Below, one piece after another: positions 49,954-58,207 of a DNA stretch of 64,000 bases. Location: contig BRLC01000003.1 of NCBI GenBank assembly GCA_024343425.1, forward strand, positions 248,001 through 312,000. The letters run 5' to 3'. Every line of letters begins with the position of its first letter. The first letter of the stretch is position 1. The DNA comes from Rhizobiaceae bacterium MnEN-MB40S (GTDB lineage Bacteria; Pseudomonadota; Alphaproteobacteria; Rhizobiales; Rhizobiaceae). The translations under genes and the position numbers were made by a program. The notes below the pieces were generated by a model. The model did no database searches. It worked only from the letters and a program-made list of their open reading frames with translations, and was not told where the DNA came from.

Positions 49954-51483
49954 ATGAGGCCTGAAAACGAAACGATCCTGGGCGCGCTGTTCGATCGCGC
50001 CCGCACTTCGGCTGACAAGCCAGCGCTGACAGTCGGGCAAGTTACCCTGAGCTGGAGCCGGCTCGCAGACAATGTAGCGCGCTTTGCCGGCAGCACGCAG
50101 GCGGCCGGTATTGCGCCTGGAGAACGCATCGGCGTTCTGGCCGGCAATTCCGTCGAGGCGATCGTAGCCTATCTCGGGAGCGTTGCCGCGGGCTGCATCG
50201 CTGTACCTTTGCCTGCATCTTTGCTCCGCCGCGATCTTGCAGTGCTGATCGAGGATTGCGCGCCCGCCATGCTCGTTGCCAATGCGTCCGGAGAAGCAGC
50301 GCTGAAAGGCCTGTGCGAAGCGCCCGTAATCTCTGCGCAGAGCGAGCCTGCCGCTGCAAACAGCTTCGAAGCCTTTCTGACTGGAAGCGAACCGGGCGCG
50401 CTGCCGCTAACCATGGAACCGCAAAGCGGTTTCAACATCATCTACAGTTCCGGAACAACGGGGCGACCGAAAGGCATCGTCCACGACCACGGCATGCGCA
50501 ACCGCCAGGCCGCGCGCCGGGTGTTCGATCTCGGGCCGGACAGCATCATGCTGCTTTCAACGCCGATCTATTCCAACACCACGCTCATGCCGCTCCTCGC
50601 AGGCCTCAGCCACGGCGCCCATGTCGTCGTTATGCCGAAATTCGACGTCGAGGATTATCTCGACCTCGCTGAAAACCTGAAGGCGACGCACACCATGCTG
50701 GTGCCGGTGCAATATCAGCGGATCCTGGCTTCGCCCGGTTTCGACGATCGCGATCTGTCGTCCTTCAAGGTCAAGCAGAGCACCAGCGCTCCGATGCCCA
50801 TTGCAGTCAAACAGGATATCCTGAAGCGATGGCCCGGACGCTTCGTCGAGGTCTACGGCCTGACTGAAGGCGGCGTGACGCTCATGCTCGACGCCACTCA
50901 GAACCCCGACAAGCTGCAGACCGTTGGCCGGCCGGCGCCTGACAACGACATTCGCGTGATCAACGAAAACGGCGAACTTTTGCCGACAGGACAGATCGGC
51001 GAGGTGATCGGTCGATCGCCCTTCATGATGAAGGGATACTGGAATCGTCCCGAAGCAACCGCCGCCCTTGAATGGCGTGCGCCAGACGGCGCAATCTATT
51101 TCCGGTCCGGCGATCTCGGATCGTTCGACGAAGATGGCTTTCTGACACTGCAGGGCCGCAAGAAGGACATGATTATTTCCGGCGGCTTCAACATTTATCC
51201 CGGCGATCTGGAGAGCATATTGCTCCAACACCCGGATGTGGAGGAAGCTGCGATTGTAGGAGCGGCGAGCGACCGGTGGGGCGAAACCCCGTTTGGCTTC
51301 GTCGTGCCTCGAACAGGTAGCCGAATCGAAGCTGACGCCCTGCGGGAATGGGCGAATGAGAGGCTCGGCCGCATGCAGAAGATTGCCGGCATCGCGTTGC
51401 GGAAAGAACTACCACGATCGTCGATCGGCAAAATCCTCAAACAGGAGCTGGCGCGTGATCCCGCGCTTAGACAGGTGCAATGA
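49954..51483 (+). CDS. Acyl-CoA ligase (class I adenylate-forming enzyme)
   Basis: 509 residues. P-loop IIYSSGTTGRPKGIVHDHG, the A5 motif VYGLTEGGVTLM, the hinge GRKKDMIISGGFNIYPGDLE and the C-terminal catalytic Lys in RSSIGKILKQE are complete. It activates a carboxylic acid as AMP then CoA ester in the cytosol. It lies between MaoC and SDR genes and downstream of a carboxylate transporter, so it is likely to activate the imported acid or a later intermediate. The acid is not predictable from motifs. Confidence 0.9.
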   Translation: MRPENETILGALFDRARTSADKPALTVGQVTLSWSRLADNVARFAGSTQAAGIAPGERIGVLAGNSVEAIVAYLGSVAAGCIAVPLPASLLRRDLAVLIEDCAPAMLVANASGEAALKGLCEAPVISAQSEPAAANSFEAFLTGSEPGALPLTMEPQSGFNIIYSSGTTGRPKGIVHDHGMRNRQAARRVFDLGPDSIMLLSTPIYSNTTLMPLLAGLSHGAHVVVMPKFDVEDYLDLAENLKATHTMLVPVQYQRILASPGFDDRDLSSFKVKQSTSAPMPIAVKQDILKRWPGRFVEVYGLTEGGVTLMLDATQNPDKLQTVGRPAPDNDIRVINENGELLPTGQIGEVIGRSPFMMKGYWNRPEATAALEWRAPDGAIYFRSGDLGSFDEDGFLTLQGRKKDMIISGGFNIYPGDLESILLQHPDVEEAAIVGAASDRWGETPFGFVVPRTGSRIEADALREWANERLGRMQKIAGIALRKELPRSSIGKILKQELARDPALRQVQ

Positions 51484-52229
51484 GTTTTTCACTCGAGGGC
51501 AAATGCGTTGTCGTAACTGGCGGCGCAAGCGGAATCGGCGCGGCCACTGCGCAGCTTTTCGCGGCGCATGGCGCGCGGATTGCGCTTGGATATCACTCGG
51601 ACGCCGGCAAGGCGGAAGCGATGGCTGCGAGCCTGGCCGGAAACGGCCATTTCTCAGTTCGCATGAAAATCGATGACACTGCAAGCCTTGCGGAGGCAGC
51701 CGAGGCGATAGGCTCAAAGTTCGGTGAGGTCGATGTGCTCGTCAATTCGGCCGGTCGAACGGTTCCTGTTCCCGCCGCGAATCTCGACGATCTGACGGAC
51801 GAACTTTTTGACGAGATCACGCGGGTCAATCTTCGTGGGCCTTTTGCGGTGATTCGCACGCTCGCGCCTCTGTTGAAGGCCGCGCCGCAAACGGCGGTGA
51901 TCAATATCGGCTCCGTAGCGGCGACGACCGGGACCGGCAGCAACCTCGCCTACTGTGCATCCAAGGCAGGCGTTCACACTCTGACCATTGCTCTGGCGAA
52001 GGTCATGGGACCGTCGGTCCGCGTCATGACGGTTTCGCCCGGCGCCGTCGACACCGAATTCGTAAAGGGTCGTGCGCCAGGCGCGCTGGAAAAGATCGCA
52101 GCCAATACGCCCCTCAAGAAAGTCACAGACGTCGGCGCCGTCGCCGACGCCGTCTATTCCTGCGTCGTTCATCTGACCAGTTCAACCGGCGTCGAGATTA
52201 TCGTCGACGAGGGTCGACACCTACCGTGA
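51480..52229 (+). CDS. Short-chain dehydrogenase/reductase
   Basis: 249 residues of classical SDR. The NAD(P) motif VVTGGASGIGAATAQLFAA, the VLVNSAG element, catalytic Ser in VINIGSVAA and YCASKAGVH (Tyr-x3-Lys) are all present. It overlaps the ligase stop by 4 bp and ends the rightward operon. It probably oxidises a 3-hydroxyacyl-CoA or a hydroxyl on the ring or chain made by MaoC. It converges with the second MaoC gene. Confidence 0.9.
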   Translation: MSFSLEGKCVVVTGGASGIGAATAQLFAAHGARIALGYHSDAGKAEAMAASLAGNGHFSVRMKIDDTASLAEAAEAIGSKFGEVDVLVNSAGRTVPVPAANLDDLTDELFDEITRVNLRGPFAVIRTLAPLLKAAPQTAVINIGSVAATTGTGSNLAYCASKAGVHTLTIALAKVMGPSVRVMTVSPGAVDTEFVKGRAPGALEKIAANTPLKKVTDVGAVADAVYSCVVHLTSSTGVEIIVDEGRHLP

Positions 52230-52237
52230 ACGGCAGG

Positions 52238-52693
52238 TTAACCGGTCGTGCGGGTCGGAACCTGCCCTGACGAAATCAAGGAGAGAACGACCTCGTCGTT
52301 CTGGTTCCTGACCTCGACCCTGGTCCTTATGACTCCGCGATCGGGCCGGGATTTGGAGCGTCGCGTCTCGATGACTTCACGCTTCACCTGAAGCACATCA
52401 CCGGGCCTGACCACCTGTCGCCATCGCAGTCCGTCCACGCCGAGACCGACCATCGGGGTATCGCCGTAACCTCCATCCTCGATGAAGAGGCGCAGGGAGA
52501 GCGCCGCGATCTGCCAGCCGCTGGCAATTACGGTTCCGAATCGACCCTTTGCGGCTGCGGCGGGATCCGTATGGATTGGCTGAGGATCATTGACTTTCGC
52601 AAATGCGATGATGTCATCTTCGGTAATGGTCTCCGTGCGGCTCGTCCAGGTTTCACCAACCTCGAAATCCTCGAAGAGGCGTGTCTGCGCCAT
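52238..52693 (-). CDS. MaoC-like hydratase (second copy)
   Basis: 151 residues, a hot-dog fold with FAKVNDPQPIHTDPAAA and FGTVIASGWQIAALSLRL, the substrate-binding and hydratase motifs. It is only distantly like the MaoC protein at 49485, so it is not a recent duplication. It is downstream of the TRAP-TAXI binding protein on the same strand, separated by two hairpins, and is probably co-transcribed at a lower level. Confidence 0.83.
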   Translation of the reverse strand: MAQTRLFEDFEVGETWTSRTETITEDDIIAFAKVNDPQPIHTDPAAAAKGRFGTVIASGWQIAALSLRLFIEDGGYGDTPMVGLGVDGLRWRQVVRPGDVLQVKREVIETRRSKSRPDRGVIRTRVEVRNQNDEVVLSLISSGQVPTRTTG

Positions 52694-52733
52694 TCATGTC
52701 TCCCTGTCGTTTACCGCTTTGCCTGAATGAATA

Positions 52734-52797
52734 TGGCGGGGAAAGACCCCGCCACAATCGCATTATCCATGATTGGCCGGGCGGCAGCGCTGCCCGG
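52734..52797 (-). terminator. Two hairpins between the TAXI binding-protein gene and the MaoC gene
   Basis: A perfect 8-bp stem TGGCGGGG/CCCCGCCA (52734-52754) and a second stem CCGGGC/GCCCGG (52777-52797) sit in the 110-bp gap. Neither has a clear U-tract on the minus strand. They may stabilise the upstream binding-protein mRNA or attenuate read-through. Confidence 0.5.
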
Positions 52798-52803
52798 TAT
52801 GCG

Positions 52804-53937
52804 TCAGTTGTAGGTCGGCAGTCCTGCGTCTTCGAGGGCCTTGGTCCTCGTTTCAGACCATTTCTCGCTGCGTTCGCCTTCGGGAAGGCCTTCCCAGGCG
52901 CTCTGCAGAATGTCCTGGCGCTTGATCAGAGCTTCGTTGTGCTCCGTGTCGGCGTCGGTCCATAGTCCCTTTTCCTTCCAGTAGCGAACGGCGCCGGCAT
53001 GATAGGGGGCATTCCACTGGAAGTTCTGACGGTCGGCGGCCCAGCCGACAAGGCTCGGCTCTGCCGTCACGAATTCATCGTACTGCAAGTCGATCGCCTT
53101 CGTCAGGTTGTAGATCATGTCCTCGTCCTGATCCGGATAGGCAAGCAGCACAGGGAACGGAAAGCCGGCGCATTCGACAGACTTGTCCTTTGACATGTTC
53201 GCTCCGGCGGTGCCGACGCGCGGTGCGAATTGCGGCTTGATCATGCGCAGCTTTTCCCAGCCTTCCTTGTCTGATGCAGGCAGCGCCAACCAGTTGAGGC
53301 CGGACGGCGAAGCTGCAGCCTGCGTCGCGAAGGAGACGGTCGTCAATGTCGTGATGGCGTCGACCTGGCCATTGAGAAACGCTTCCCAGGATCCGGCGAA
53401 ACTCGGAACGTCGACCTTTTCGACGTCGTCCCATGTCAGGCCGTAGAATGCGAGGAAGGCGGCGACGTTTGCCTGCAGCGCCGGAGATCCGACCACCCAC
53501 CCGAGGCGCTTGCCGCGCAGATCGTCAGGACCGCTGACCGTCAGATCGCCCTGCAGGGCGAGCGTGAAGCAATTGTCGGAGTTTGCGCCGTAGAGCATCT
53601 GCAGCTGCTGCGGACCCAGTTGCGGGTCGGCGAAAGCGACTGTGCCTTCCACGGCGTTGAAGGATTCCGAACCGAGGAGCGCAAAATCGACCCGCCCCTG
53701 CTTGACCGGAAGAACGCGCGCAACATCGCTTGTCGCCGGAAGCACACGCAGGTTGGTCGAATAGGCGTCGCTCAATGCGGCGCCGATGGCGACAGCCTGG
53801 ACATAGCCCGACGATCCGACGTCATAGGATGTCCAGGACACCGTGGACGGCAATTCAATTTCCTCGGCCACCGCATGCGTGAAAGCCGATCCGGCAAAAA
53901 GCATTGCGCCTGCCAGTAATGCATGAACAGTCTTCAT
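52804..53937 (-). CDS. TAXI family TRAP transporter substrate-binding protein
   Basis: 377 residues from ATG 53937 (GGGAGG upstream). A signal peptide (ALLAGAMLFAGSAFTHAVA) precedes a type II periplasmic binding fold with SSGYVQAVAIGAALSDAYS and VLPVKQGRVDFALLGSESF, as in TAXI proteins. It binds the substrate of the fused TRAP permease at 47506. The longer reading frame to 54195 is without signal and crosses the IclR-type site and IS remnant, so it is rejected. Expression is likely IclR-controlled through the site at 54038. Confidence 0.92.
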   Translation of the reverse strand: MKTVHALLAGAMLFAGSAFTHAVAEEIELPSTVSWTSYDVGSSGYVQAVAIGAALSDAYSTNLRVLPATSDVARVLPVKQGRVDFALLGSESFNAVEGTVAFADPQLGPQQLQMLYGANSDNCFTLALQGDLTVSGPDDLRGKRLGWVVGSPALQANVAAFLAFYGLTWDDVEKVDVPSFAGSWEAFLNGQVDAITTLTTVSFATQAAASPSGLNWLALPASDKEGWEKLRMIKPQFAPRVGTAGANMSKDKSVECAGFPFPVLLAYPDQDEDMIYNLTKAIDLQYDEFVTAEPSLVGWAADRQNFQWNAPYHAGAVRYWKEKGLWTDADTEHNEALIKRQDILQSAWEGLPEGERSEKWSETRTKALEDAGLPTYN

Positions 53938-54037
53938 ACTGATCCTCCCTTTAATACGTGCAGCACAAGTAACTGCATTATTCAGATGCGGATCGTAGAG
54001 TGATTGGACAGGAGGTGTAATCCCTGATTGGCCAGCG

Positions 54038-54052
54038 TTCCGCATCACGAAA
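54038..54052. promoter_or_regulatory. Putative IclR operator upstream of the TAXI binding-protein gene
   Basis: TTCCGCATCACGAAA lies within a longer dyad AGCGTT-N11-AACGCT (54034-54056). It repeats the sites at 46391 and 43046 and is ~100 bp upstream of the start at 53937. Confidence 0.6.
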
Positions 54053-54061
54053 CGCTCTGCG

Positions 54062-54190
54062 CCTACGCCGGTCTTTCCCGAAGACCACGTTTGGCTGGAC
54101 CCACTCCTCGACCATGATCTGGGCTTCTTCGACAACAAGGAGGACCGTGTCGAACCGGCACAAAACCCATTCGCACCGGAGAAAGTGTAA
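54062..54190 (+). pseudogene. C-terminal remnant of an IS481-type transposase
   Basis: About 42 codons ending at a TAA: DHVWLDPLLDHDLGFFDNKE, then RVEPAQNPFAPEKV. This tail (hydrophobic strand, DLGFF, VEP..NPF) is like the C-terminus of one IS481 transposase group as I recall it. The catalytic core is absent. It is followed at once by TGTAAACCAT-type end sequence (54188-54222) and the 46-bp repeat. The remnant sits against the 3' end of the tRNA-Ser gene. Confidence 0.55.
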
Positions 54191-54191
54191 A

Positions 54192-54237
54192 CCATCTCTC
54201 CGGTATCAAATGTAAACCATGTGACAAGAATGGACCG
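54192..54237. repeat. 46-bp direct repeat, copy 2 (IS481-type end)
   Basis: Matches 33851-33896 at 41 of 46 positions in direct orientation. It directly follows the transposase remnant and ends 8 bp before the CCA end of tRNA-Ser. See copy 1. Confidence 0.7.
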
Positions 54238-54245
54238 GACTGAAG

Positions 54246-54335
54246 TGGCGGAGAGAGAGGGATTCGAACCCTCGAGACGGTTTCCCGCCTACACACTTTC
54301 CAGGCGTGCGCCTTCGACCACTCGGCCACCTCTCC
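54246..54335 (-). tRNA. tRNA-Ser (anticodon GGA)
   Basis: A 90-nt class II tRNA with encoded CCA. The 7-bp acceptor stem pairs GGAGAGG with TCTCTCC (one G-U), the T-arm reads GAGGGTTCGAATCCCTC, and the anticodon loop CTGGAAA gives GGA, which reads UCC/UCU serine codons. A long variable arm (GGCGGGAAACCGTC region) is as expected for serine. Its 3' end faces the accessory region to the left, the usual geometry for integration at a tRNA gene. Confidence 0.95.
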
Positions 54336-54589
54336 GCAATATGCCGGGCAGGCCCTGTGGGACTTCTTCCGGAACGGCGCGCACTATAGTCAAGACGAAA
54401 TCAGGATCAACCAGAATCTCGCGCAAAGATGACAGAAATGACACAGCCGCAAACCGCCCGCCGGTCGGCGTCGGCAGGACTGGCGCATTTGCGGGCAACC
54501 GCAACGTCACTGTTTCGATTTCATGTGCGGCCGACATGGTTTAAGGCTTGGGTGAGCAATCCTATATGGAAGTGCAACGGAGCCAAAAT

Positions 54590-54907
54590 ATGAGATTTCT
54601 GCTTCGCGCCATCAGCCTGCTGGCCCTGATCATGGCCGTGATAACCGGCGTGCAGGACGCCATCAAGTCGGTGGCCTCTTCGCAGATCGTGATCACATCG
54701 CTCGGATCGGCATGGTACACTATCAGCCCGGAAACGCTCACCCAGAGCCAAACGCTTATCCAGGGTCACCTGCATCCCTACCTGTGGGATCCGGTGATGC
54801 AATGGATATTGCTGCAGCCGGCCTGGGCCGTGTTTCTGGCGATCGCGCTGTTCTTCTATCTCATCGCATGGCGCCGGCCGAAACCGGCCGGGCGCTTCTC
54901 CGTCTGA
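54590..54907 (+). CDS. Small membrane protein of unknown function
   Basis: 105 residues from ATG 54590, chosen because GGAG lies 8 bp upstream; starts at 54566 and 54548 are also in frame. Two hydrophobic helices are visible, [19 protein letters not shown] and [17 protein letters not shown], with the periplasmic-type loop [11 protein letters not shown] between. It resembles short petM-like membrane proteins conserved next to msrA in rhizobia. The msrA gene follows 14 bp later and may be co-transcribed. Function unknown. Confidence 0.7.
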   Translation: MRFLLRAISLLALIMAVITGVQDAIKSVASSQIVITSLGSAWYTISPETLTQSQTLIQGHLHPYLWDPVMQWILLQPAWAVFLAIALFFYLIAWRRPKPAGRFSV

Positions 54908-54921
54908 CAAGGAGCCGGATC

Positions 54922-55578
54922 ATGTTCACAGACCTTTTTTCGAAACGCCACAAGCTCGAAATGCCTTCGCAAGCCGATGCATTGCCGGGCCGCGACACGC
55001 CGCTTCCGACCGCAACCAGCCACTTCGTCAACGGGCGCGCCCTCAAGGGTCCCTATCCCGACGGTATGAAGACGGCCATGTTCGCCATGGGCTGCTTCTG
55101 GGGCGTTGAGCGGATTTTCTGGACTCTCGACGGCGTGTGGGTGACAGCGGTGGGTTACGCCGGCGGCATAACGCCTAACCCGACCTACGAGGAAACCGTC
55201 ACCGGCCTGACCGGCCACGCCGAAGTGGTTCTCGTCGTCTATGATCCGGAAAAAATTTCCTATGAGGATCTGCTCACCGTGTTCTGGGAAAGCCATGATC
55301 CAACCCAGGGCATGCGCCAGGGCAACGATGTCGGCACCACTTACCGATCAGCGGTCTACGCCTTCGATGATGCACAGCTTGAAGCGGCCGAGAAAAGCCG
55401 AAAAGACTATCAGGCGGCCCTCGACAAGGCCGGATTCGGTCGTTCCATCACCACTGAAATCGAAAAGGCGCCCGCGTTCTATTTCGCCGAAGACTATCAC
55501 CAGCAATATTTGGCGAAGAACCCGAACGGCTATTGCGGCGTCAGGGGAACCGGCGTCGCCTGCCCAATTGGCGTGTAA
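54922..55578 (+). CDS. msrA: Peptide methionine sulfoxide reductase MsrA
   Basis: 218 residues from ATG 54922 (GGAG upstream). The catalytic motif [15 protein letters not shown] lies near residue 55, with [13 protein letters not shown] and [19 protein letters not shown] conserved, and the C-terminal [13 protein letters not shown] holds recycling Cys residues. It reduces methionine-S-sulfoxide in proteins with thioredoxin. The ~50-residue N-terminal extension is usual in rhizobial MsrA. It likely shares a transcript with the small membrane-protein gene. Confidence 0.94.
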   Translation: MFTDLFSKRHKLEMPSQADALPGRDTPLPTATSHFVNGRALKGPYPDGMKTAMFAMGCFWGVERIFWTLDGVWVTAVGYAGGITPNPTYEETVTGLTGHAEVVLVVYDPEKISYEDLLTVFWESHDPTQGMRQGNDVGTTYRSAVYAFDDAQLEAAEKSRKDYQAALDKAGFGRSITTEIEKAPAFYFAEDYHQQYLAKNPNGYCGVRGTGVACPIGV

Positions 55579-55758
55579 AGCATAATTGCGCATTTCCTGG
55601 GCCTGAGCGGCCTGTGCCTGCATTTTGTGCGTGATTCTTGCCATGAGCCGTGCAAGGATGCGCCAAGGCCGGCTGCGCAAAAAGCGCAATGGCCCGCCGC
55701 AACCGGACTGGCGGTGCGGAAATCAATAACGAACGGAACAACGACAGGGTTGGTCACA

Positions 55759-56751
55759 ATGAAGCGTACACTTCTCAGCATGTTTGCACTCGCCGCGATG
55801 TCGGCCACGGCTTTGGCCGCCGATATCAAACCGGCGATCATCTATGACCTCGGGGGAAAATTCGACAAGTCATTCAACGAGTCCGCCTTTAACGGCGCGG
55901 AGAAGTTCAAGGAAGAAACCGGTATCGAATACCGGGAATTCGAAATCCAGAACGACGCGCAACGCGAGCAGGCATTGCGCCGCTTCGCCCGCGACGGCAA
56001 CAATCCGATTGTCATGGCCGGCTTCTCCTGGGCAGCCGCGCTCGAAGACGTCGCAGCCGACTATCCGGACATCAATTTCGCGATCATCGACATGGTCGTC
56101 GACAAGCCGAACGTCCGCTCGGTCGTCTACAAGGAGCAGGAAGGCTCTTATCTGGTGGGCGTGATGGCCGCCATGGCGTCCGAAAGCGACACGGTGAGCT
56201 TCATCGGCGGCATGGACATTCCGCTGATTCGCAAATTCGCCTGCGGCTACAAGGGCGGCGTGATGGCCACCAAGGAAAACGCAAAAGTTCTCGAAGCCAT
56301 GACCGGCGACACGCCGGAAGCCTGGAACAATCCGGTCAAGGGCGGCGAGATCACCAAGTCGCAAATCGCCCAGGGTTCTGACGTCATCTACGCCGCCGCC
56401 GGCGGAACCGGCATCGGCGTTCTGCAGGCGGCCGCCGACGAAGGCAAACTCGGCATCGGCGTCGACTCCAACCAGAACGGACTGCAGCCCGGACACGTGC
56501 TGACCTCCATGCTGAAGCGCGTGGACGTCGCCGTCTACAACGCCTTCAAGGACGCGCAGGAAGACAAGTTCACCTATGGATTCAACGTTCTGGGTCTCGC
56601 CGAAAACGGCGTGGACTACGCCATGGATGAAAACAACGCGCCGCTGGTGAGCCAGGACATGCGCGACGCCGTTGAACAGGCGAAGTCGGATATCATTGAA
56701 GGCAAGATCGTCGTACACGACTACATGTCGGACGAAAAATGCCCCTATTGA
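55759..56751 (+). CDS. BMP-family ABC transporter substrate-binding protein
   Basis: 330 residues from ATG 55759. A signal peptide (LLSMFALAAMSATALA) is followed by IIYDLGGKFDKSFNESAFNGA, the Bmp/PnrA family signature, and later by YKEQEGSYLVGVMAAM and IYAAAGGTGIGVLQAA. These periplasmic proteins bind purine nucleosides or related bases. The matching ATPase and permease genes are not adjacent, so it is a lone binding-protein gene here. The hairpin at 56781 follows. Confidence 0.9.
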   Translation: MKRTLLSMFALAAMSATALAADIKPAIIYDLGGKFDKSFNESAFNGAEKFKEETGIEYREFEIQNDAQREQALRRFARDGNNPIVMAGFSWAAALEDVAADYPDINFAIIDMVVDKPNVRSVVYKEQEGSYLVGVMAAMASESDTVSFIGGMDIPLIRKFACGYKGGVMATKENAKVLEAMTGDTPEAWNNPVKGGEITKSQIAQGSDVIYAAAGGTGIGVLQAAADEGKLGIGVDSNQNGLQPGHVLTSMLKRVDVAVYNAFKDAQEDKFTYGFNVLGLAENGVDYAMDENNAPLVSQDMRDAVEQAKSDIIEGKIVVHDYMSDEKCPY

Positions 56752-56780
56752 TTGCATTCGACAAAAGTTGATCATGAAAG

Positions 56781-56815
56781 CCGCCGGGTCGAAAAGCCCG
56801 GCGGTTTTCTTTTTC
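56781..56815. terminator. Rho-independent terminator after the BMP gene
   Basis: A perfect 8-bp GC stem (CCGCCGGG/CCCGGCGG) with an 8-nt loop, followed by TTTTCTTTTT. It lies between the BMP gene and the convergent yraN gene and ends both-strand transcription plausibly; the U-tract is strongest for the plus strand. Confidence 0.85.
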
Positions 56816-57185
56816 AGAAGGCATTGGGGAAATGAACCGGCCAGCGGCCCGGAATGACCGCCACGATGTCATAGCGCAGGGACAGGCGTGAAGCATCCGA
56901 TTGCCGTGAGAGCCAGACATCGCCGGCCGCCGCAATGCGCCGGGCCGCGGTCGCTGTAACCGCATCGACGGCGGCCTGTTCGCTGGCGCGCGCCTTGACC
57001 TCCACAAAGACAGCCAGATCGCCTTTGCGCATGATGAGATCGACTTCGCCGTGGCGGGTGCGGTACCTCCGGGCAACCGGGCGGTACCCTTTCAGGACAA
57101 GCGCCAGCGCTGCGAACCACTCACTCAAATGCCCTTTTCTGAAGGCCTTTCGACGTGCTGCGACGCCTGTTTCGCCGCCGTTCAC
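56814..57185 (-). CDS. yraN: UPF0102 family endonuclease-like protein YraN
   Basis: 123 residues with the UPF0102 core [20 protein letters not shown], in which Asp, Glu and the ExK pair form a PD-(D/E)XK-type nuclease site, and [20 protein letters not shown] before it. It is usually encoded next to rsmI, as here, with a 4-bp overlap. No function is established; a role in DNA processing is inferred from the fold. Confidence 0.9.
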   Translation of the reverse strand: MNGGETGVAARRKAFRKGHLSEWFAALALVLKGYRPVARRYRTRHGEVDLIMRKGDLAVFVEVKARASEQAAVDAVTATAARRIAAAGDVWLSRQSDASRLSLRYDIVAVIPGRWPVHFPNAF

Positions 57186-58105
57186 GCGCCGACATCCTTC
57201 ATTGCAAGAAGCCGCTTGTAGAGCAACTTGCGGGAGAGCCCGGTCACCTTCGCCGCTTCCGTCGCCGCCTTTCCCGGCGCAAGGGTTTCGCCGAGTTCCC
57301 TGAGCAGACCATCGACGTCGACTTCCTCCATCTCTCTTGCTTCGGGAGGACCGATCACGAGCACGATTTCGCCGCGCACATTGTCCGCCGCGGCATAGCG
57401 CCGGGCCAGTTCCTCCAAACCGCCACGCCGGACTTCTTCATAGGTCTTTGTCAGTTCACGGCAAACCGCGGCCGGTCGGTCGCCGCCGAGCGATTCGGCG
57501 CAGTCGGCCAGCGACGCGGAGAGGCGTTTCGGCGACTCGAAGAAAACGAGCGTGCCCGGAACGCTTTTCAATTCGTTCAGCCTGTCGATCCGCGCCTTTT
57601 TGCGATTCGGCAGGAAGCCTGCGAACAGAAATGCGTCCGTCGGCATGCCGGAGGCGACGAGAGCAGCAAGCGGCGCCGAAGCGCCTGGAACCGGCGTCAC
57701 TCGAATACCAGCCTCTATCGCCTGTTCGACGAGTCTGTATCCGGGATCGGAGACAAGCGGCGTTCCCGCATCGGAGACGAGAGCGACCGATTTGCCTTCT
57801 TCAAGGGCTGCGATCAAGGCCGGCCCGGCCTTCGCCGCATTGTGCTCGTGATAGGCGAGCGGCCGCACGGAAATGGCGTATCGATCGAGCAGCTTCCGCG
57901 TCACGCGGGTATCCTCGCAGGCGACGATGTCGGCCGCTGCAATGGTCTCCAGCGCGCGTATCGTGACATCGCGCAGATTGCCGATCGGCGTGGCCACGAG
58001 GTAGAGACCGGGCTCGATTGTCCCTGCGGAAATTTCCTGCGTTCCGATGTGAAAGCTGCCTGCCATGCGCCCTGATTCCGCGATCCCGTCCCTCCCGTTT
58101 CGCAT
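57182..58105 (-). CDS. rsmI: 16S rRNA (cytidine(1402)-2'-O)-methyltransferase RsmI
   Basis: 307 residues (an ATG at 58066 is an alternative start). The tetrapyrrole-methylase fold gives [20 protein letters not shown], the [12 protein letters not shown] loop and [34 protein letters not shown] and [12 protein letters not shown] are also conserved. It 2'-O-methylates C1402 in the ribosomal decoding site. It is transcribed with yraN and diverges from the LpoA-like gene. Confidence 0.94.
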   Translation of the reverse strand: MRNGRDGIAESGRMAGSFHIGTQEISAGTIEPGLYLVATPIGNLRDVTIRALETIAAADIVACEDTRVTRKLLDRYAISVRPLAYHEHNAAKAGPALIAALEEGKSVALVSDAGTPLVSDPGYRLVEQAIEAGIRVTPVPGASAPLAALVASGMPTDAFLFAGFLPNRKKARIDRLNELKSVPGTLVFFESPKRLSASLADCAESLGGDRPAAVCRELTKTYEEVRRGGLEELARRYAAADNVRGEIVLVIGPPEAREMEEVDVDGLLRELGETLAPGKAATEAAKVTGLSRKLLYKRLLAMKDVGA

Positions 58106-58207
58106 ACTTTGCCCGGTGCAGGCAATTGCCAGGCCGGCGACCGGCTTCCCCCTTTACCGCTGGTATTTTAATCAATACTAATCGTTCGGATCGCCTATGG
58201 CGAAACG

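Noticed and set aside
52804..54195. Longer version of the TAXI binding protein starting at 54195
   Set aside because: The extra N-terminus covers the operator-like site and IS remnant and places the signal peptide internally; ATG 53937 has a good ribosome-binding site.
54246..54335. Second copy of the tRNA-Ser 3' end as an attachment site of a genomic island
   Set aside because: No repeat of the T-arm/acceptor sequence was found elsewhere in the window, and no integrase gene is present. The island idea rests on the 46-bp repeats only.
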